Position numbers and translations under genes: made by a program. Shown one piece after another: positions 1-7,765 of a stretch of DNA of 64,000 nt. Positions within the stretch are counted from its first letter, which is position 1; every line of letters begins with the position of its first letter. A model generated the notes under the pieces. The model made no database searches and was not told the DNA's origin. It saw only the letters and a program-made list of their open reading frames with translations. Origin of the DNA: OFTM291 sp041741375. Its GTDB lineage: Bacteria > Gemmatimonadota > Gemmatimonadetes > Gemmatimonadales > GWC2-71-9. The stretch spans positions 1-64,000 of the forward strand of contig JBGSKF010000020.1 in the NCBI GenBank assembly GCA_041741375.1, written 5' to 3'.

Positions 1-776
1 TCCCCCTCCTCCTCGGGCGCGGAGGCCGGGGCTGCGGCAGGTGATGCGGCCGCGGCGGGGCCTCCGGTGCGGGCCACCTCATATTGGCCGTTCTCGAGTC
101 GGGTGACCGCGATCAATCCCTTGGTGGCGGCTTCGGTCACGAAGCGGCTGAAGCGGCTGAATCCCGCGTTCCGCTCGTCGAAGTTGGGATCGATCTGCTG
201 CATCACCTGCTTGAGCCGGTCGGACCGCATCACGTCCCGGTTGCGGGCCATCTGGTCCACCGCCTCGGCCACGAGTTCCCAGGGGTCGCGCTGGACCGAC
301 GGTGTGTCCGCCTCGCGGGTGAGGCCGGCCAGGTCCGAGTAGCTGTAGTACTCGTCGCAATTCTGGATCAGGAGGTCGCTCGCCGACTCCCGGATCCCGA
401 CCCCGATCACATACTTCCCGTACTCCTTGAGTTTCAGTACCAGCGAGGAGAAGTCGCTGTCCCCACTGAGGAGGATGATGGTGCCGATTTCGGGACGGGT
501 GAAGACGAGCTCGATCGCATCCACCGCGAGGCGAATGTCCGTGGCGTTCTTCTTGTTGGTGCCGAAGGCGGGGGCGAAGATCAGATCGATGGACGATTCG
601 GACAGGGGCACGATGTACTGCGGGTAGCGCCGCCAGTCGGCGTAGGCCCGCTGCACCGCCACTTTCCCCTTGATGATGTCGCTGTTCAGGAGGGTGCGGA
701 GTTCCTTGGTCAGGTCCGACCGGACACCAAGGGTCACATTGTCGAAGTCGATGAGGAGGGCGGCGTGGGGTGCCAT
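1..776 (-). CDS. NYN-domain protein with C-terminal LOTUS/OST-HTH domain (partial, 3' end off window)
   Basis: The reading frame opens at an ATG at 776 and stays open to the window edge, at least 258 residues. The N-terminus reads MAPHAALLIDFDNVTLG, followed by FAPAFGTNKKNATDIRLAVDA and LLSGDSDFSSLVLKLKEYGK. These are the spaced acidic motifs (DFDN, D-I, SGDSDF) of NYN/LabA-type PIN-like ribonuclease domains. After about residue 170 comes LKQVMQQIDPNFDERNAGFSRFSRFVTEA, which looks like an OST-HTH/LOTUS RNA-binding domain, and then an Ala/Pro/Glu-rich linker. Such proteins are presumed RNA-binding nucleases; the substrate is unknown. It lies 274 bp beyond the 2-epimerase on the same strand and has no evident link to the glycan locus. 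Confidence 0.85.
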   Translation of the reverse strand, partial: MAPHAALLIDFDNVTLGVRSDLTKELRTLLNSDIIKGKVAVQRAYADWRRYPQYIVPLSESSIDLIFAPAFGTNKKNATDIRLAVDAIELVFTRPEIGTIILLSGDSDFSSLVLKLKEYGKYVIGVGIRESASDLLIQNCDEYYSYSDLAGLTREADTPSVQRDPWELVAEAVDQMARNRDVMRSDRLKQVMQQIDPNFDERNAGFSRFSRFVTEAATKGLIAVTRLENGQYEVARTGGPAAAASPAAAPASAPEEEG

Positions 777-1050
777 CGGCACCTGGGACGGCACGGGATA
801 TCGTCCCGGCCGCGAGGGAGGTACGTTCACAGGGGTGTCTTCTCTCCGGGGCGCCGACCAACTGGCATCCGGGCCCGCGTCCCGATCGGGACGACAGGTC
901 CAGGACCGGCTGGGCCGGCGCCCTCACGTGTTGTAGCACCGCGGCGCCCATCGCCGCGGCGGGTGCCATCCCGATCCGGGGACATCCCGGCAGGGTGTCG
1001 GATGGCGGGTGATCCCGGCACGGGGCATGGCCCCGCAGGGATCTGCGCGG
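777..1050. other. Intergenic region with palindromes
   Basis: No gene is seen here. Two symmetrical elements stand out: a perfect 14-bp palindrome GTCCCGATCGGGAC at 879-892, and an 8-bp stem CCGCGGCG / CGCCGCGG with a 5-nt loop at 939-959. The second could end transcription from the 2-epimerase operon, though no T-run follows it. The first could be an operator for the NYN gene. Both roles are inference. Confidence 0.4.
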
Positions 1051-2172
1051 TCAGAAGATAACAGGACGGGCCGCCAGCAGCGACTCCATCACCCGTTCCC
1101 CCGCCTTGCCGTCCCACCCCTCGGGACGCCGGAACCGGGCCAGGCCCACCTTCCGGACCATCTCGAATCCGGCAATCACCTCGGCCGCCGTGGAGCCGAT
1201 CAGCCGGTTGGTGCCCTCGGTGACCGTCACCGGCCGTTCGGTGTTGGGGCGCGCGGTCAGGCAGGGCACGCCCAGGACGGTGGTCTCCTCCTGGAGTCCT
1301 CCCGAATCGGTGATGACCAGGGCGGCGCTTTCGACCAGGGAGATGGTTTCGAGATACCCCAGGGGTTCCCGCAACTGCACCGTCCCGGCCCGGTGAGCCA
1401 GGCCATTCTCTCCGATCCGCTGCCGGGTCCGGGGGTGGACTGCGAAAATCACCGGCATCTGCCGCGCGATGGCCGCAAGACCGTCGAGCAGTTCGCCGAG
1501 GACCTCAGGGTGATCCACATTGGACGGCCGGTGCAGGGTCACAAAGGCGTACCGGCCCGGTTCGACACCACAGTGAGCCGGCATGGCCAGTGTCCCGGCC
1601 CGCGCCCGGAGGGTCAGCAGGGTATCGACCATCACGTTGCCCACGAAACGGACGCGGGTGGGCGGAATGCCCTCGGCCTCCAGATTCCGGTCCGCATCGC
1701 GGCTCGGCGTGAGGAGGAGATCGGCCAGTTGATCGGTGACGATGCGGTTCAGTTCCTCGGGCATGCTCCGATCCCGGCTGCGAAGGCCCGCTTCCACATG
1801 AGCCACGGGAACTCCCTTCTTGGCCGCCACCAGGGCACACGCCACCGTCGAGTTCACGTCGCCATACACCACCACCCAGTCGGGGCGGTGCCGGTTCATC
1901 ACCGGTTCGAAACCAAGCATGATGCGCGCGGTCTGCTCGGCGTGGGTGCCGGGCCCGACCCCGAGGTGTTCGTCGGGATCGGGCAATCCGAGATCGGCAA
2001 AGAAGCGGTCGCTCATCGCCGCATCGTAGTGCTGCCCGGTGTGCACCAGGATCTGCCGGACCCTCTCGTGAGCGCGGCCGGCCGCGAGAACGGGAGCCAC
2101 CTTCATGAAGTTCGGGCGGGCCCCCACGACGTGCATGAGGGTCACGTCTTCCCCGAGGGTCGGAGGGATCAT
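1051..2172 (-). CDS. wecB: UDP-N-acetylglucosamine 2-epimerase (non-hydrolysing)
   Basis: The 373-residue length is normal for WecB/MnaA, which interconverts UDP-GlcNAc and UDP-ManNAc in the cytoplasm to supply ManNAc-type sugars for surface polysaccharide. Recognisable blocks are HVVGARPNFMKVAP, HTGQHYD, VYGDVNSTVACALVAAKKGVPVAHVEAGLRS, PEELNRIVTDQLAD, FVTLHRPSNVD and ITDSGGLQEETTVLGVPCLTARPNTERP. These carry the conserved His, Asp and Glu residues of the family. The start at 2172 overlaps the kinase stop (ATGA). A GTG at 2145, with GGGGA just upstream and giving VTLMHVVGARPNFMK, matches the usual family N-terminus and may be the true start. It is third in an operon with the two-component genes. 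Confidence 0.93.
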   Translation of the reverse strand: MIPPTLGEDVTLMHVVGARPNFMKVAPVLAAGRAHERVRQILVHTGQHYDAAMSDRFFADLGLPDPDEHLGVGPGTHAEQTARIMLGFEPVMNRHRPDWVVVYGDVNSTVACALVAAKKGVPVAHVEAGLRSRDRSMPEELNRIVTDQLADLLLTPSRDADRNLEAEGIPPTRVRFVGNVMVDTLLTLRARAGTLAMPAHCGVEPGRYAFVTLHRPSNVDHPEVLGELLDGLAAIARQMPVIFAVHPRTRQRIGENGLAHRAGTVQLREPLGYLETISLVESAALVITDSGGLQEETTVLGVPCLTARPNTERPVTVTEGTNRLIGSTAAEVIAGFEMVRKVGLARFRRPEGWDGKAGERVMESLLAARPVIF

Positions 2173-3251
2173 TCGGGGCCCTGCTCGGTCTCCGGGAGGG
2201 GCAGCGTGAAGGAAAAGCGGGTTCCCTCCCCTTCCCGGGTATCGACGAGCAGTTCGGAGCCCATCGCCTCCACCAGCTTGCGGCAGATCGACAGACCGAG
2301 CCCCGACCCGGAGAACGAGTACTCGCGCTCGCGCTGGCGGCGCCGGAACGGCTCGAACAGCATGGCCATCGCCTCGGGAGGAATGCCCCGGCCGGTGTCG
2401 CGCACCGTGAAGGTGACGTCCTGGCCCGCATGCTCCTGCGCGGTGATCTCGACCCGGCCCTCATCGGTGAACTTGAGAGCGTTGGTGGCGAGGTTGAGGA
2501 GGATGCGATTGAGAGCCACCGGGTGTCCGATGCGAAAGGGCCGTGACGGGGTGACCAGGTCGACCTGCAGGCCCTTTTCCTCGGCGATGGGAAGGACGAT
2601 GTCCCGCACCGAGACCATGATGTCCCGGAGAGAGAACGGGAGGGGATCGAGGCCGACCAGACGATCCCCTCCCCGGGCCAGCTCGATCACGTCGCTGGCG
2701 ACCGTACTCAGCCCGAAGGCGGCGCTGTAGATCAGCCCCAGCTGCCGTTCCTGCAGGGGAGTCACGGGGCCACTGCGACCCCGTTGCAGCGTTTCGGCGA
2801 GGAAGAGGATCGAGGTCAGCGGGGAGCGGAGGTCATGGGCCACTTCCACCACGAGTTCAAGCCCGTCGGGGCTCTGGAGCTGGTCGGCGAATCGCTTGTC
2901 CCAGGCGGGTTCCAGCGTCGCGGAGAGGGCCTCCATGGCGCGCAGAAGGTCCAGGAGGTCGGCGGCGGCGGGTGGAGGCGTCAGCGTGGCAGCCGAACGG
3001 ACCACGGCGCGCCGCAGCAGCGTCACCAGATACCGCGACAGGGGAGTCGGAGACACCACCACTCCCTCTGGCGTCCCGGTGTCGCAGTCGAGACTTACCA
3101 GCGTTAGACAGATACTCTCCACCGTGTGCTCCACCTCCGTCGCGGAGGCGGCATGGGACCGCACCGGGGTCCAGTCCGCGATCAAACGCTGGGCGGCCTC
3201 GTGCAGGAGCCCCCGCAGGACCGGGGGGATGGATCGGGTGTCACTCTCCAT
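2169..3251 (-). CDS. Soluble sensor histidine kinase
   Basis: A histidine kinase of about 360 residues with no membrane segment. Residues 1-125 form a helical N-terminal region with no domain I recognise. HisKA follows with the phospho-accepting His near residue 140 (EVAHDLRSPLTSI). The ATPase domain carries the N box NRILLNLATNALKFTDEG, the G1 box DTGRGIP, the F box LFEPFRRR and the G2 box GSGLGLSICRKLVEAMG. A GTG (3254) and an ATG (3251) start adjacent codons, overlapping the end of the response-regulator gene by about 11-14 nt. It is the obvious cognate kinase and resembles in context PrsK of PEP-CTERM loci, which however is longer and membrane-bound. The sensed signal is not evident. Confidence 0.88.
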   Translation of the reverse strand: MESDTRSIPPVLRGLLHEAAQRLIADWTPVRSHAASATEVEHTVESICLTLVSLDCDTGTPEGVVVSPTPLSRYLVTLLRRAVVRSAATLTPPPAAADLLDLLRAMEALSATLEPAWDKRFADQLQSPDGLELVVEVAHDLRSPLTSILFLAETLQRGRSGPVTPLQERQLGLIYSAAFGLSTVASDVIELARGGDRLVGLDPLPFSLRDIMVSVRDIVLPIAEEKGLQVDLVTPSRPFRIGHPVALNRILLNLATNALKFTDEGRVEITAQEHAGQDVTFTVRDTGRGIPPEAMAMLFEPFRRRQREREYSFSGSGLGLSICRKLVEAMGSELLVDTREGEGTRFSFTLPLPETEQGPE

Positions 3252-4764
3252 CACCGGAGCCGGCGCGAACCACGTTGTGCTTGTCCATCAGGCGGTAGAG
3301 CGTGGTGCGGTCCACGTTGGCGAGACGGGCCGCCTTGGACATGTTGCCCCCGGCCCGGGCCACCAGTTGCTGGAGGTACTCGCGTTCGAACTCGGAGATC
3401 ACCCGTTCCTTGGCCACGTGATAGGGGTCACCCGAGACGGTCATCCGGGCCGCCGGACGGGCGGGGATGTCGGACGGAGAGTCGTCGTAGAGGGGGATGT
3501 CCGCCGGTTCGATCATCTGGTCCGGCTCGACGAGGACGGCCACATGTTCGATGGTGTTCTGCAGTTCCCTGACGTTGCCGGGCCAGGGGCGCGACCGAAG
3601 AAACGCGAGAGTGCTCTCGCTCAACCGGGGCGCACGGTCCGGCATCTGCCGGTGCCGGTGCCAATAGTGGGTCAGGAAATGATTGGCAAGGAGCGGGATG
3701 TCCTCCAGGCGTTTTCTCAGGGGGGGGAGCTGGATGGGCACCACCCGCAGGCGGTAGAAGAGATCGCCTCGCAGGACGCCGCTCTCCACCGCTTCCTGCG
3801 GGTCCCGGTTCGTGGCGGAGATGAAGCGCACGTCCACCGTGGTGTCGTTGGATTCCGACCCGACCCGGCGCACCACCCCGTCCTGGATCACCCGGAGCAG
3901 TTTGGCCTGCAGGGTGAGCGGCATCTCGGTGAGCTCGTCGAGGAACAGGGTCCCGTTGTTGGCGGACTCCAGCAGACCCTGCTTTTCCCGGTCCGCCCCC
4001 GTGAACGCCCCCTTCCGGTGCCCGAACATCTCGGATTCGAGCAGCGGCTCCGGGAGGGCGGCACAGTTGATCGCCACGAGGGAGCGGGTGGACCGCCGGC
4101 TGTGCTGGTGGACGAACTGGGCGATCACTTCCTTCCCGGTTCCGCTCTCCCCGGAGATGAACACCGAGGCGTCGGTCGGAGCCACCTTGCGGGCCAGCTC
4201 CACCGCCCGCCGGAACAGGGGCGAGATCCCGATCAAGGGAAAGGTGTCGCTGTGCGAATGGTGCTGCATCACCTGGAGCCGGAGGTCGTTCGCCTCCCGG
4301 CTCATCATCACCGCGTGCGACGCCCGTCCGATCAGGACCTGGAGATGGGTGGCGGAGAACGGCTTGGGGAGGTAGTCCCACGCCCCGGCCCGCAACGCCT
4401 CCACGCTGTTGGTGACGCTCGGATTTCCGGTCATCACCACCACGATCGTGTCCCGATGATGCTTCAGCGCGGTCCGAAGTATCTCCAGCCCGCTCACCTG
4501 AGACATGTACAGATCAACCAGGATGATGTCGAAACGCTGATTGGCCGTCAGGTCCCGCGCTTCCTCGCCGCGCCCCACCACCATGACCTTGTACCCATCC
4601 ATCTGCAGGACCGACGCACAGCTTTCCCGGAGGGTGCGTTCGTCGTCGACGACCAGCACACGAATGCCCGCCTTGACCTCCGCTGGAATGGACAAGGGGT
4701 CCCGCCCGCCCGGGGTGCTTTCGGCTGATTCAATGGCGCCGTGCGTACTGTCCTGTGCGGTCAC
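3241..4764 (-). CDS. Sigma-54-dependent response regulator (NtrC/PrsR-like activator)
   Basis: The 507-residue protein has three domains. A receiver domain (about 33-150) carries VVDDE, the phospho-acceptor Asp near 84 (LVDLYMSQ), a Thr near 112 and Lys near 134. An AAA+ domain has a Walker A GESGTGKE near 205-212, a GAFTGA loop near 252-257 (the sigma-54 contact) and Walker B GTLFLDE. The C-terminal Fis-type helix-turn-helix contains NMSKAARLANVDRTTLYRLM. The open frame reaches 4944, but a GTG at 4764 is preceded by AGGTGG at 6-nt spacing and lies downstream of a good sigma-54 promoter at 4823-4837, so I chose it; an ATG at 4791 is the alternative. Beside a Wzc kinase and an exosortase it fits the PEP-CTERM-box regulator class. 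It is the likely activator of the sigma-54 promoters listed below. Confidence 0.92.
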   Translation of the reverse strand: MTAQDSTHGAIESAESTPGGRDPLSIPAEVKAGIRVLVVDDERTLRESCASVLQMDGYKVMVVGRGEEARDLTANQRFDIILVDLYMSQVSGLEILRTALKHHRDTIVVVMTGNPSVTNSVEALRAGAWDYLPKPFSATHLQVLIGRASHAVMMSREANDLRLQVMQHHSHSDTFPLIGISPLFRRAVELARKVAPTDASVFISGESGTGKEVIAQFVHQHSRRSTRSLVAINCAALPEPLLESEMFGHRKGAFTGADREKQGLLESANNGTLFLDELTEMPLTLQAKLLRVIQDGVVRRVGSESNDTTVDVRFISATNRDPQEAVESGVLRGDLFYRLRVVPIQLPPLRKRLEDIPLLANHFLTHYWHRHRQMPDRAPRLSESTLAFLRSRPWPGNVRELQNTIEHVAVLVEPDQMIEPADIPLYDDSPSDIPARPAARMTVSGDPYHVAKERVISEFEREYLQQLVARAGGNMSKAARLANVDRTTLYRLMDKHNVVRAGSGDGE

Positions 4765-4822
4765 TGTGTGCCACCTGTGGTGTACAGTCATCAAACTGTG
4801 GTACGATGTCTCTACCCCGATA

Positions 4823-4837
4823 GCAGAAAGCGTGCCG
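4823..4837 (-). promoter_or_regulatory. Sigma-54 promoter of the response-regulator operon
   Basis: The minus strand reads CGGCACG-CTTT-CTGC followed by T, against the consensus TGGCACG-N4-TTGCW, with exact GG-N10-GC spacing. The predicted start is near 4811, about 47 nt before the chosen GTG. The downstream gene is itself a sigma-54 activator, so autoregulation is inferred. Confidence 0.75.
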
Positions 4838-4896
4838 GGATCCGTGCACCGACCCTGTGAACCGACGCAAACATGCACCAGCAACAACTTACCACC

Positions 4897-4912
4897 ATTG
4901 CCCCATCGCAAC
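4897..4912. promoter_or_regulatory. Candidate activator site between divergent regulator and wzc-like genes
   Basis: ATTGCC-CCAT-CGCAAC fits GTTGCR-N4-YGCAAC with a full right arm and 4 of 6 in the left arm. A second CGCAAC half-site starts exactly 21 bp on (4928-4933). The pair lies about 90-115 bp upstream of the regulator promoter start and 120-140 bp upstream of the wzc-like promoter start, as expected for a shared enhancer site. Confidence 0.5.
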
Positions 4913-5018
4913 GGGGTGCAGCATGACCGCAACATATCGTGCAAATCGCCAGCCGATTACCCGTCGCGAGTCGCTCCCATGTCCCAAAGCCCCCCCTCCC
5001 GCTGGCGGTAGAGCCCCG

Positions 5019-5033
5019 CGGTCCAAGTATTGC
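5019..5033 (+). promoter_or_regulatory. Candidate sigma-54 promoter of the Wzc-like gene
   Basis: CGGTCCA-AGTA-TTGC followed by A keeps GG-N10-GC and a perfect TTGCA -12 element, but the -24 element is weak (CGGTCC against TGGCAC). The predicted start is near 5045, about 96 nt before the ATG. Confidence 0.45.
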
Positions 5034-5140
5034 ATTTGTCCGACAGGAACCCCCAAGTTACCGTGGATGCGGGCGGGGATCATGGATCCGCATTCCGGCA
5101 CTTCGGAGGAGGCCTTCCGGCCAGCAACAAGAGAGCATTC

Positions 5141-7552
5141 ATGACGACCAGCATCATCCCGAACGATCCCGAATTTCCCCGCACACCCGCCGGGCTGGAT
5201 GCAACCACGCCCGCGCTCCCGGCCAATTTCGCGGACCCGCCGCCCACGGAGCAGGGAAATGTTCTGGTCACCCGGATCCTCTCAACCATCCGCCGGTTCA
5301 AGTGGATGCTCCTGGGAGTCACAGTCCTGGGCACAATTGGCAGTGTCGTCGCCACGCGCTTCATCCCCGCGGAGTATGAGGCGCGTGCCACGATCTGGGT
5401 GGGAACCGATGTCGGGCGGGGAGGGCCGATCCAAGCCCCCGGACTCCTCCAGGGCCTTGCCTGGCTCGAATTGATCAATACCTACCAGGTGCGGGATCCT
5501 GTGGTCCGGCAGCTCAAGCTCTACCTGACCCCGCGGGTGCCGGCGGACTCCGTATTCTTCCGGACCTTCGACCTGGCCAACCAGTTTGCTCCCGGGAACT
5601 ACGAGCTGAAGATCAACGAGAGTGGGCGAGAGTGGGCTCTCGCCGGGGCCTCCGGAACGGTCATCGCGAACGGGGCCGTGGGGGATTCGATCGGCCGGGA
5701 GCTCGGTTTCCGCTGGGTTCTCCAACCCGGAGAGGTCAAGCCGGGTCAGTCCATCCCGTTCTCCCTGGTGACCCCGCGTGACGCCTCCAACGCCATCGGG
5801 GACAAGTTCCGGGCTCGCATGAACGGCGAGGACGGGAATTTCATGAACCTGAGCATGGTGGGAACGAATCCGGTCCGGGCCGCCGAAACCCTGAATGCCA
5901 TCGCAGACCGCTTCGTGGCCCTGTCCGCCGAGTTGAAGAAGGAGAAGCTGACGGAGCTCTCCCGCCTGTTGTACGAGCAGGTGGAGTTGCAGGACTCGGC
6001 CGTGAAGGCGACGGAGAGTTCCTTGGAGAGTTTCCGGATCAACACCATCACCCTTCCGAACGAGACGGCACCGATCGCCTCCGGTTTGGTGATGACGCAA
6101 CCGACCGTGATCGGGAACTTCTTCAACGACAAGATGGCCCTCGACGCCCTCCGTCAGGATCGAATGGCCCTGCAGGCCGTGCTGGAACGGGCGGAGAGCG
6201 GGACCTTCGTGGTGGATGCGTTCCTGACGGTCGGGGCGGTGCGGAATGCTCCGGACCTCAACAACGTGCTGAAGGAGGTCTCGACTCTGGAGACCGATCT
6301 GCGGGCCCTGCGGCAACGATACACCGATGAACATCGTGCCGTTCAGGACGTGAAGAACCGGCTGGACACGCTCCGGCTCGTCACGGTTCCCCGATATACC
6401 CGGGCGGTTCTGGAACAGGTCCGGATTCAGGAGGAGACGCTCGATCGGCGCATCACGGATGCCTCGCGTGAGCTGAGCCAGATTCCGGTGCGGACGGCCA
6501 CGGAGGCCCGGCTCCGCCGGGATGCCACGGCCGCCGCCGCTCTCTTCCAGAACCTCCAGCAGCGCTACGAGGAAGCCCGGCTCTCGGAGATGTCGGCCAT
6601 TCCGGACGTCCGGACCCTGGATCCCGCCGTCGCTCCCACGCGACCGACTCGGAACACCGCTCCCCGGCTCATCTTCATGGGCTTCGGCGGGAGCCTCGCC
6701 GCGGCCCTGATGCTGGCGCTGCTCCTCGATCGCCTCGATCGGCGATTCCGCTATCCCGACCAGGTGACCCGGGAACTTCGGCTCGGGATCCTCGGGGCGG
6801 TGCCCGCCATCCGGCGTTCCGGGGGCAACGGGCTCCTCGCCCCGGACGAGACCGCGCAGATCATCGAGGCGTTCCGTTCGATCCGCCTGAACCTGGCGCA
6901 CTCGTTCGCCGATGGTCCGATCGTGCTCACGATTTCGAGTCCCGGACCGGGCGACGGCAAATCACTCATCAGCTCCAACCTTGCCTTGGCGTTCGCCGAG
7001 GCGGGGTACCGTACTGTACTCGTGGACGGGGACACCCGGCGGGGCGAAATGCACCGGACGTTCCAGACCGATCGCCGACCCGGACTTCTGGATTACCTCG
7101 CGGGACATGTCGAGTTCGATGCCCTGCCCCGCGCCACATCCCACACCGGCCTGTCATTGATTCCGGGGGGCACCCGTCGGCAGAACAGTCCGGAGCTGCT
7201 CGGTTCCTCCCGCATGGGCCGGTTGATGGCCCACCTGCGGCAGACCTACGAGGTCATTCTTGTCGACTCCCCCCCCCTCGGCGTCGGCATTGATCCCTTC
7301 GTGCTGGGAACGGTGACCGGAAACATGCTCGTGGTACTGCGAAGCGGAGAAACCGACCGGGAAATGGCCGAGGCCAAGCTGCAGACTCTGGATCGGCTCC
7401 CGATACGGGTGCTCGGCGCCGTCCTCAACGATATCCGCGCCGGCACCGGCGCCTACCGGTACTACTCCTACCTGTATGGGTATTCCGCAGAAAACGAAGG
7501 CGGGGAATCCGAGTCGAAGGAGCGCGCCGGAATCCTCTCGGGCTCGGCCTGA
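5141..7552 (+). CDS. Wzc-like polysaccharide co-polymerase / tyrosine autokinase
   Basis: The 803-residue inner-membrane protein combines a Wzz/GumC chain-length domain with a cytoplasmic BY-kinase. TM1 is near residues 53-73 (KWMLLGVTVLGTIGSVVATRF); a long periplasmic coiled region follows, and TM2 is near 508-530 (LIFMGFGGSLAAALMLALLL). The kinase has Walker A SSPGPGDGKSLISS near 598-606, Walker A' VLVDGDTRRGE and Walker B VILVDSPP. It ends in a tyrosine cluster (AYRYYSYLYGYSAE), the usual autophosphorylation tail. Such proteins set polymer length and work with the outer-membrane export protein at 9176. The ATG at 5141 was preferred to an upstream in-frame TTG at 5030, which lies inside the predicted promoter. 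The gene is monocistronic and divergent from the regulator operon. Confidence 0.93.
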   Translation: MTTSIIPNDPEFPRTPAGLDATTPALPANFADPPPTEQGNVLVTRILSTIRRFKWMLLGVTVLGTIGSVVATRFIPAEYEARATIWVGTDVGRGGPIQAPGLLQGLAWLELINTYQVRDPVVRQLKLYLTPRVPADSVFFRTFDLANQFAPGNYELKINESGREWALAGASGTVIANGAVGDSIGRELGFRWVLQPGEVKPGQSIPFSLVTPRDASNAIGDKFRARMNGEDGNFMNLSMVGTNPVRAAETLNAIADRFVALSAELKKEKLTELSRLLYEQVELQDSAVKATESSLESFRINTITLPNETAPIASGLVMTQPTVIGNFFNDKMALDALRQDRMALQAVLERAESGTFVVDAFLTVGAVRNAPDLNNVLKEVSTLETDLRALRQRYTDEHRAVQDVKNRLDTLRLVTVPRYTRAVLEQVRIQEETLDRRITDASRELSQIPVRTATEARLRRDATAAAALFQNLQQRYEEARLSEMSAIPDVRTLDPAVAPTRPTRNTAPRLIFMGFGGSLAAALMLALLLDRLDRRFRYPDQVTRELRLGILGAVPAIRRSGGNGLLAPDETAQIIEAFRSIRLNLAHSFADGPIVLTISSPGPGDGKSLISSNLALAFAEAGYRTVLVDGDTRRGEMHRTFQTDRRPGLLDYLAGHVEFDALPRATSHTGLSLIPGGTRRQNSPELLGSSRMGRLMAHLRQTYEVILVDSPPLGVGIDPFVLGTVTGNMLVVLRSGETDREMAEAKLQTLDRLPIRVLGAVLNDIRAGTGAYRYYSYLYGYSAENEGGESESKERAGILSGSA

Positions 7553-7580
7553 AACCACCCTTCGGATGGAAGTGCCGGCG

Positions 7581-7623
7581 GAGGGAAAGGAGCGAGTAGG
7601 GGGTAGGGAGTGGGGAGTAGGGG
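7581..7623. repeat. Low-complexity G-rich tract (GGGAGTAGGG-type)
   Basis: A short purine-rich run built from repeats of GGAGTAGGG lies just beyond the Wzc-like stop codon. The same word, on the opposite strand, recurs at 40966-41013 at the end of another gene. Confidence 0.6.
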
Positions 7624-7754
7624 CGAACGGCGTTCGCCCGGGCTCCGGAATCCAGGCCCCTTGCGGAACGTCACCCCGGCGGAAGCCGGGGTCCACCGCA
7701 TCCGGACATGGATTCCGGCGTACGTCGGACTGACGGGCCATGGTAGGCCCGTCA
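7621..7754. repeat. REP-like cluster of hairpins between convergent genes
   Basis: Three strong inverted repeats lie in 134 bp: GGGCGAAC / GTTCGCCC (7621-7639, 3-nt loop), ACCCCGGC-GGAA-GCCGGGGT (7673-7692, GNRA-like loop) and TGACGGGCC / GGCCCGTCA (7731-7754, 6-nt loop). The order, a CCCCGG hairpin, a spacer with TGGATTCCGG and a closing GACGG hairpin, resembles the dispersed REP-type elements found between genes in many proteobacteria. It sits between the convergent Wzc-like and REC/GGDEF genes and may serve as a two-way terminator. Confidence 0.6.
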
Positions 7755-7765
7755 GTTGGGGCTCG

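Noticed and set aside
79..1061. Long open frames on both strands at the window start (79-969 minus, 84-1061 plus)
   Set aside because: The frame 776 to 1 on the minus strand gives a clear NYN plus LOTUS protein; the others are shadows.
4765..4944. Upstream start (4944) for the response regulator
   Set aside because: It would place the start upstream of a strong sigma-54 promoter and add a Cys/Trp-rich leader not expected before a receiver domain; GTG 4764 has AGGTGG at good spacing.
5030..5140. Upstream TTG start for the Wzc-like kinase
   Set aside because: It falls on the predicted promoter and adds residues with no similarity to the family.
5282..6901. A 539-codon open frame on the minus strand
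   Set aside because: Antisense to the Wzc-like kinase; shadow frame.
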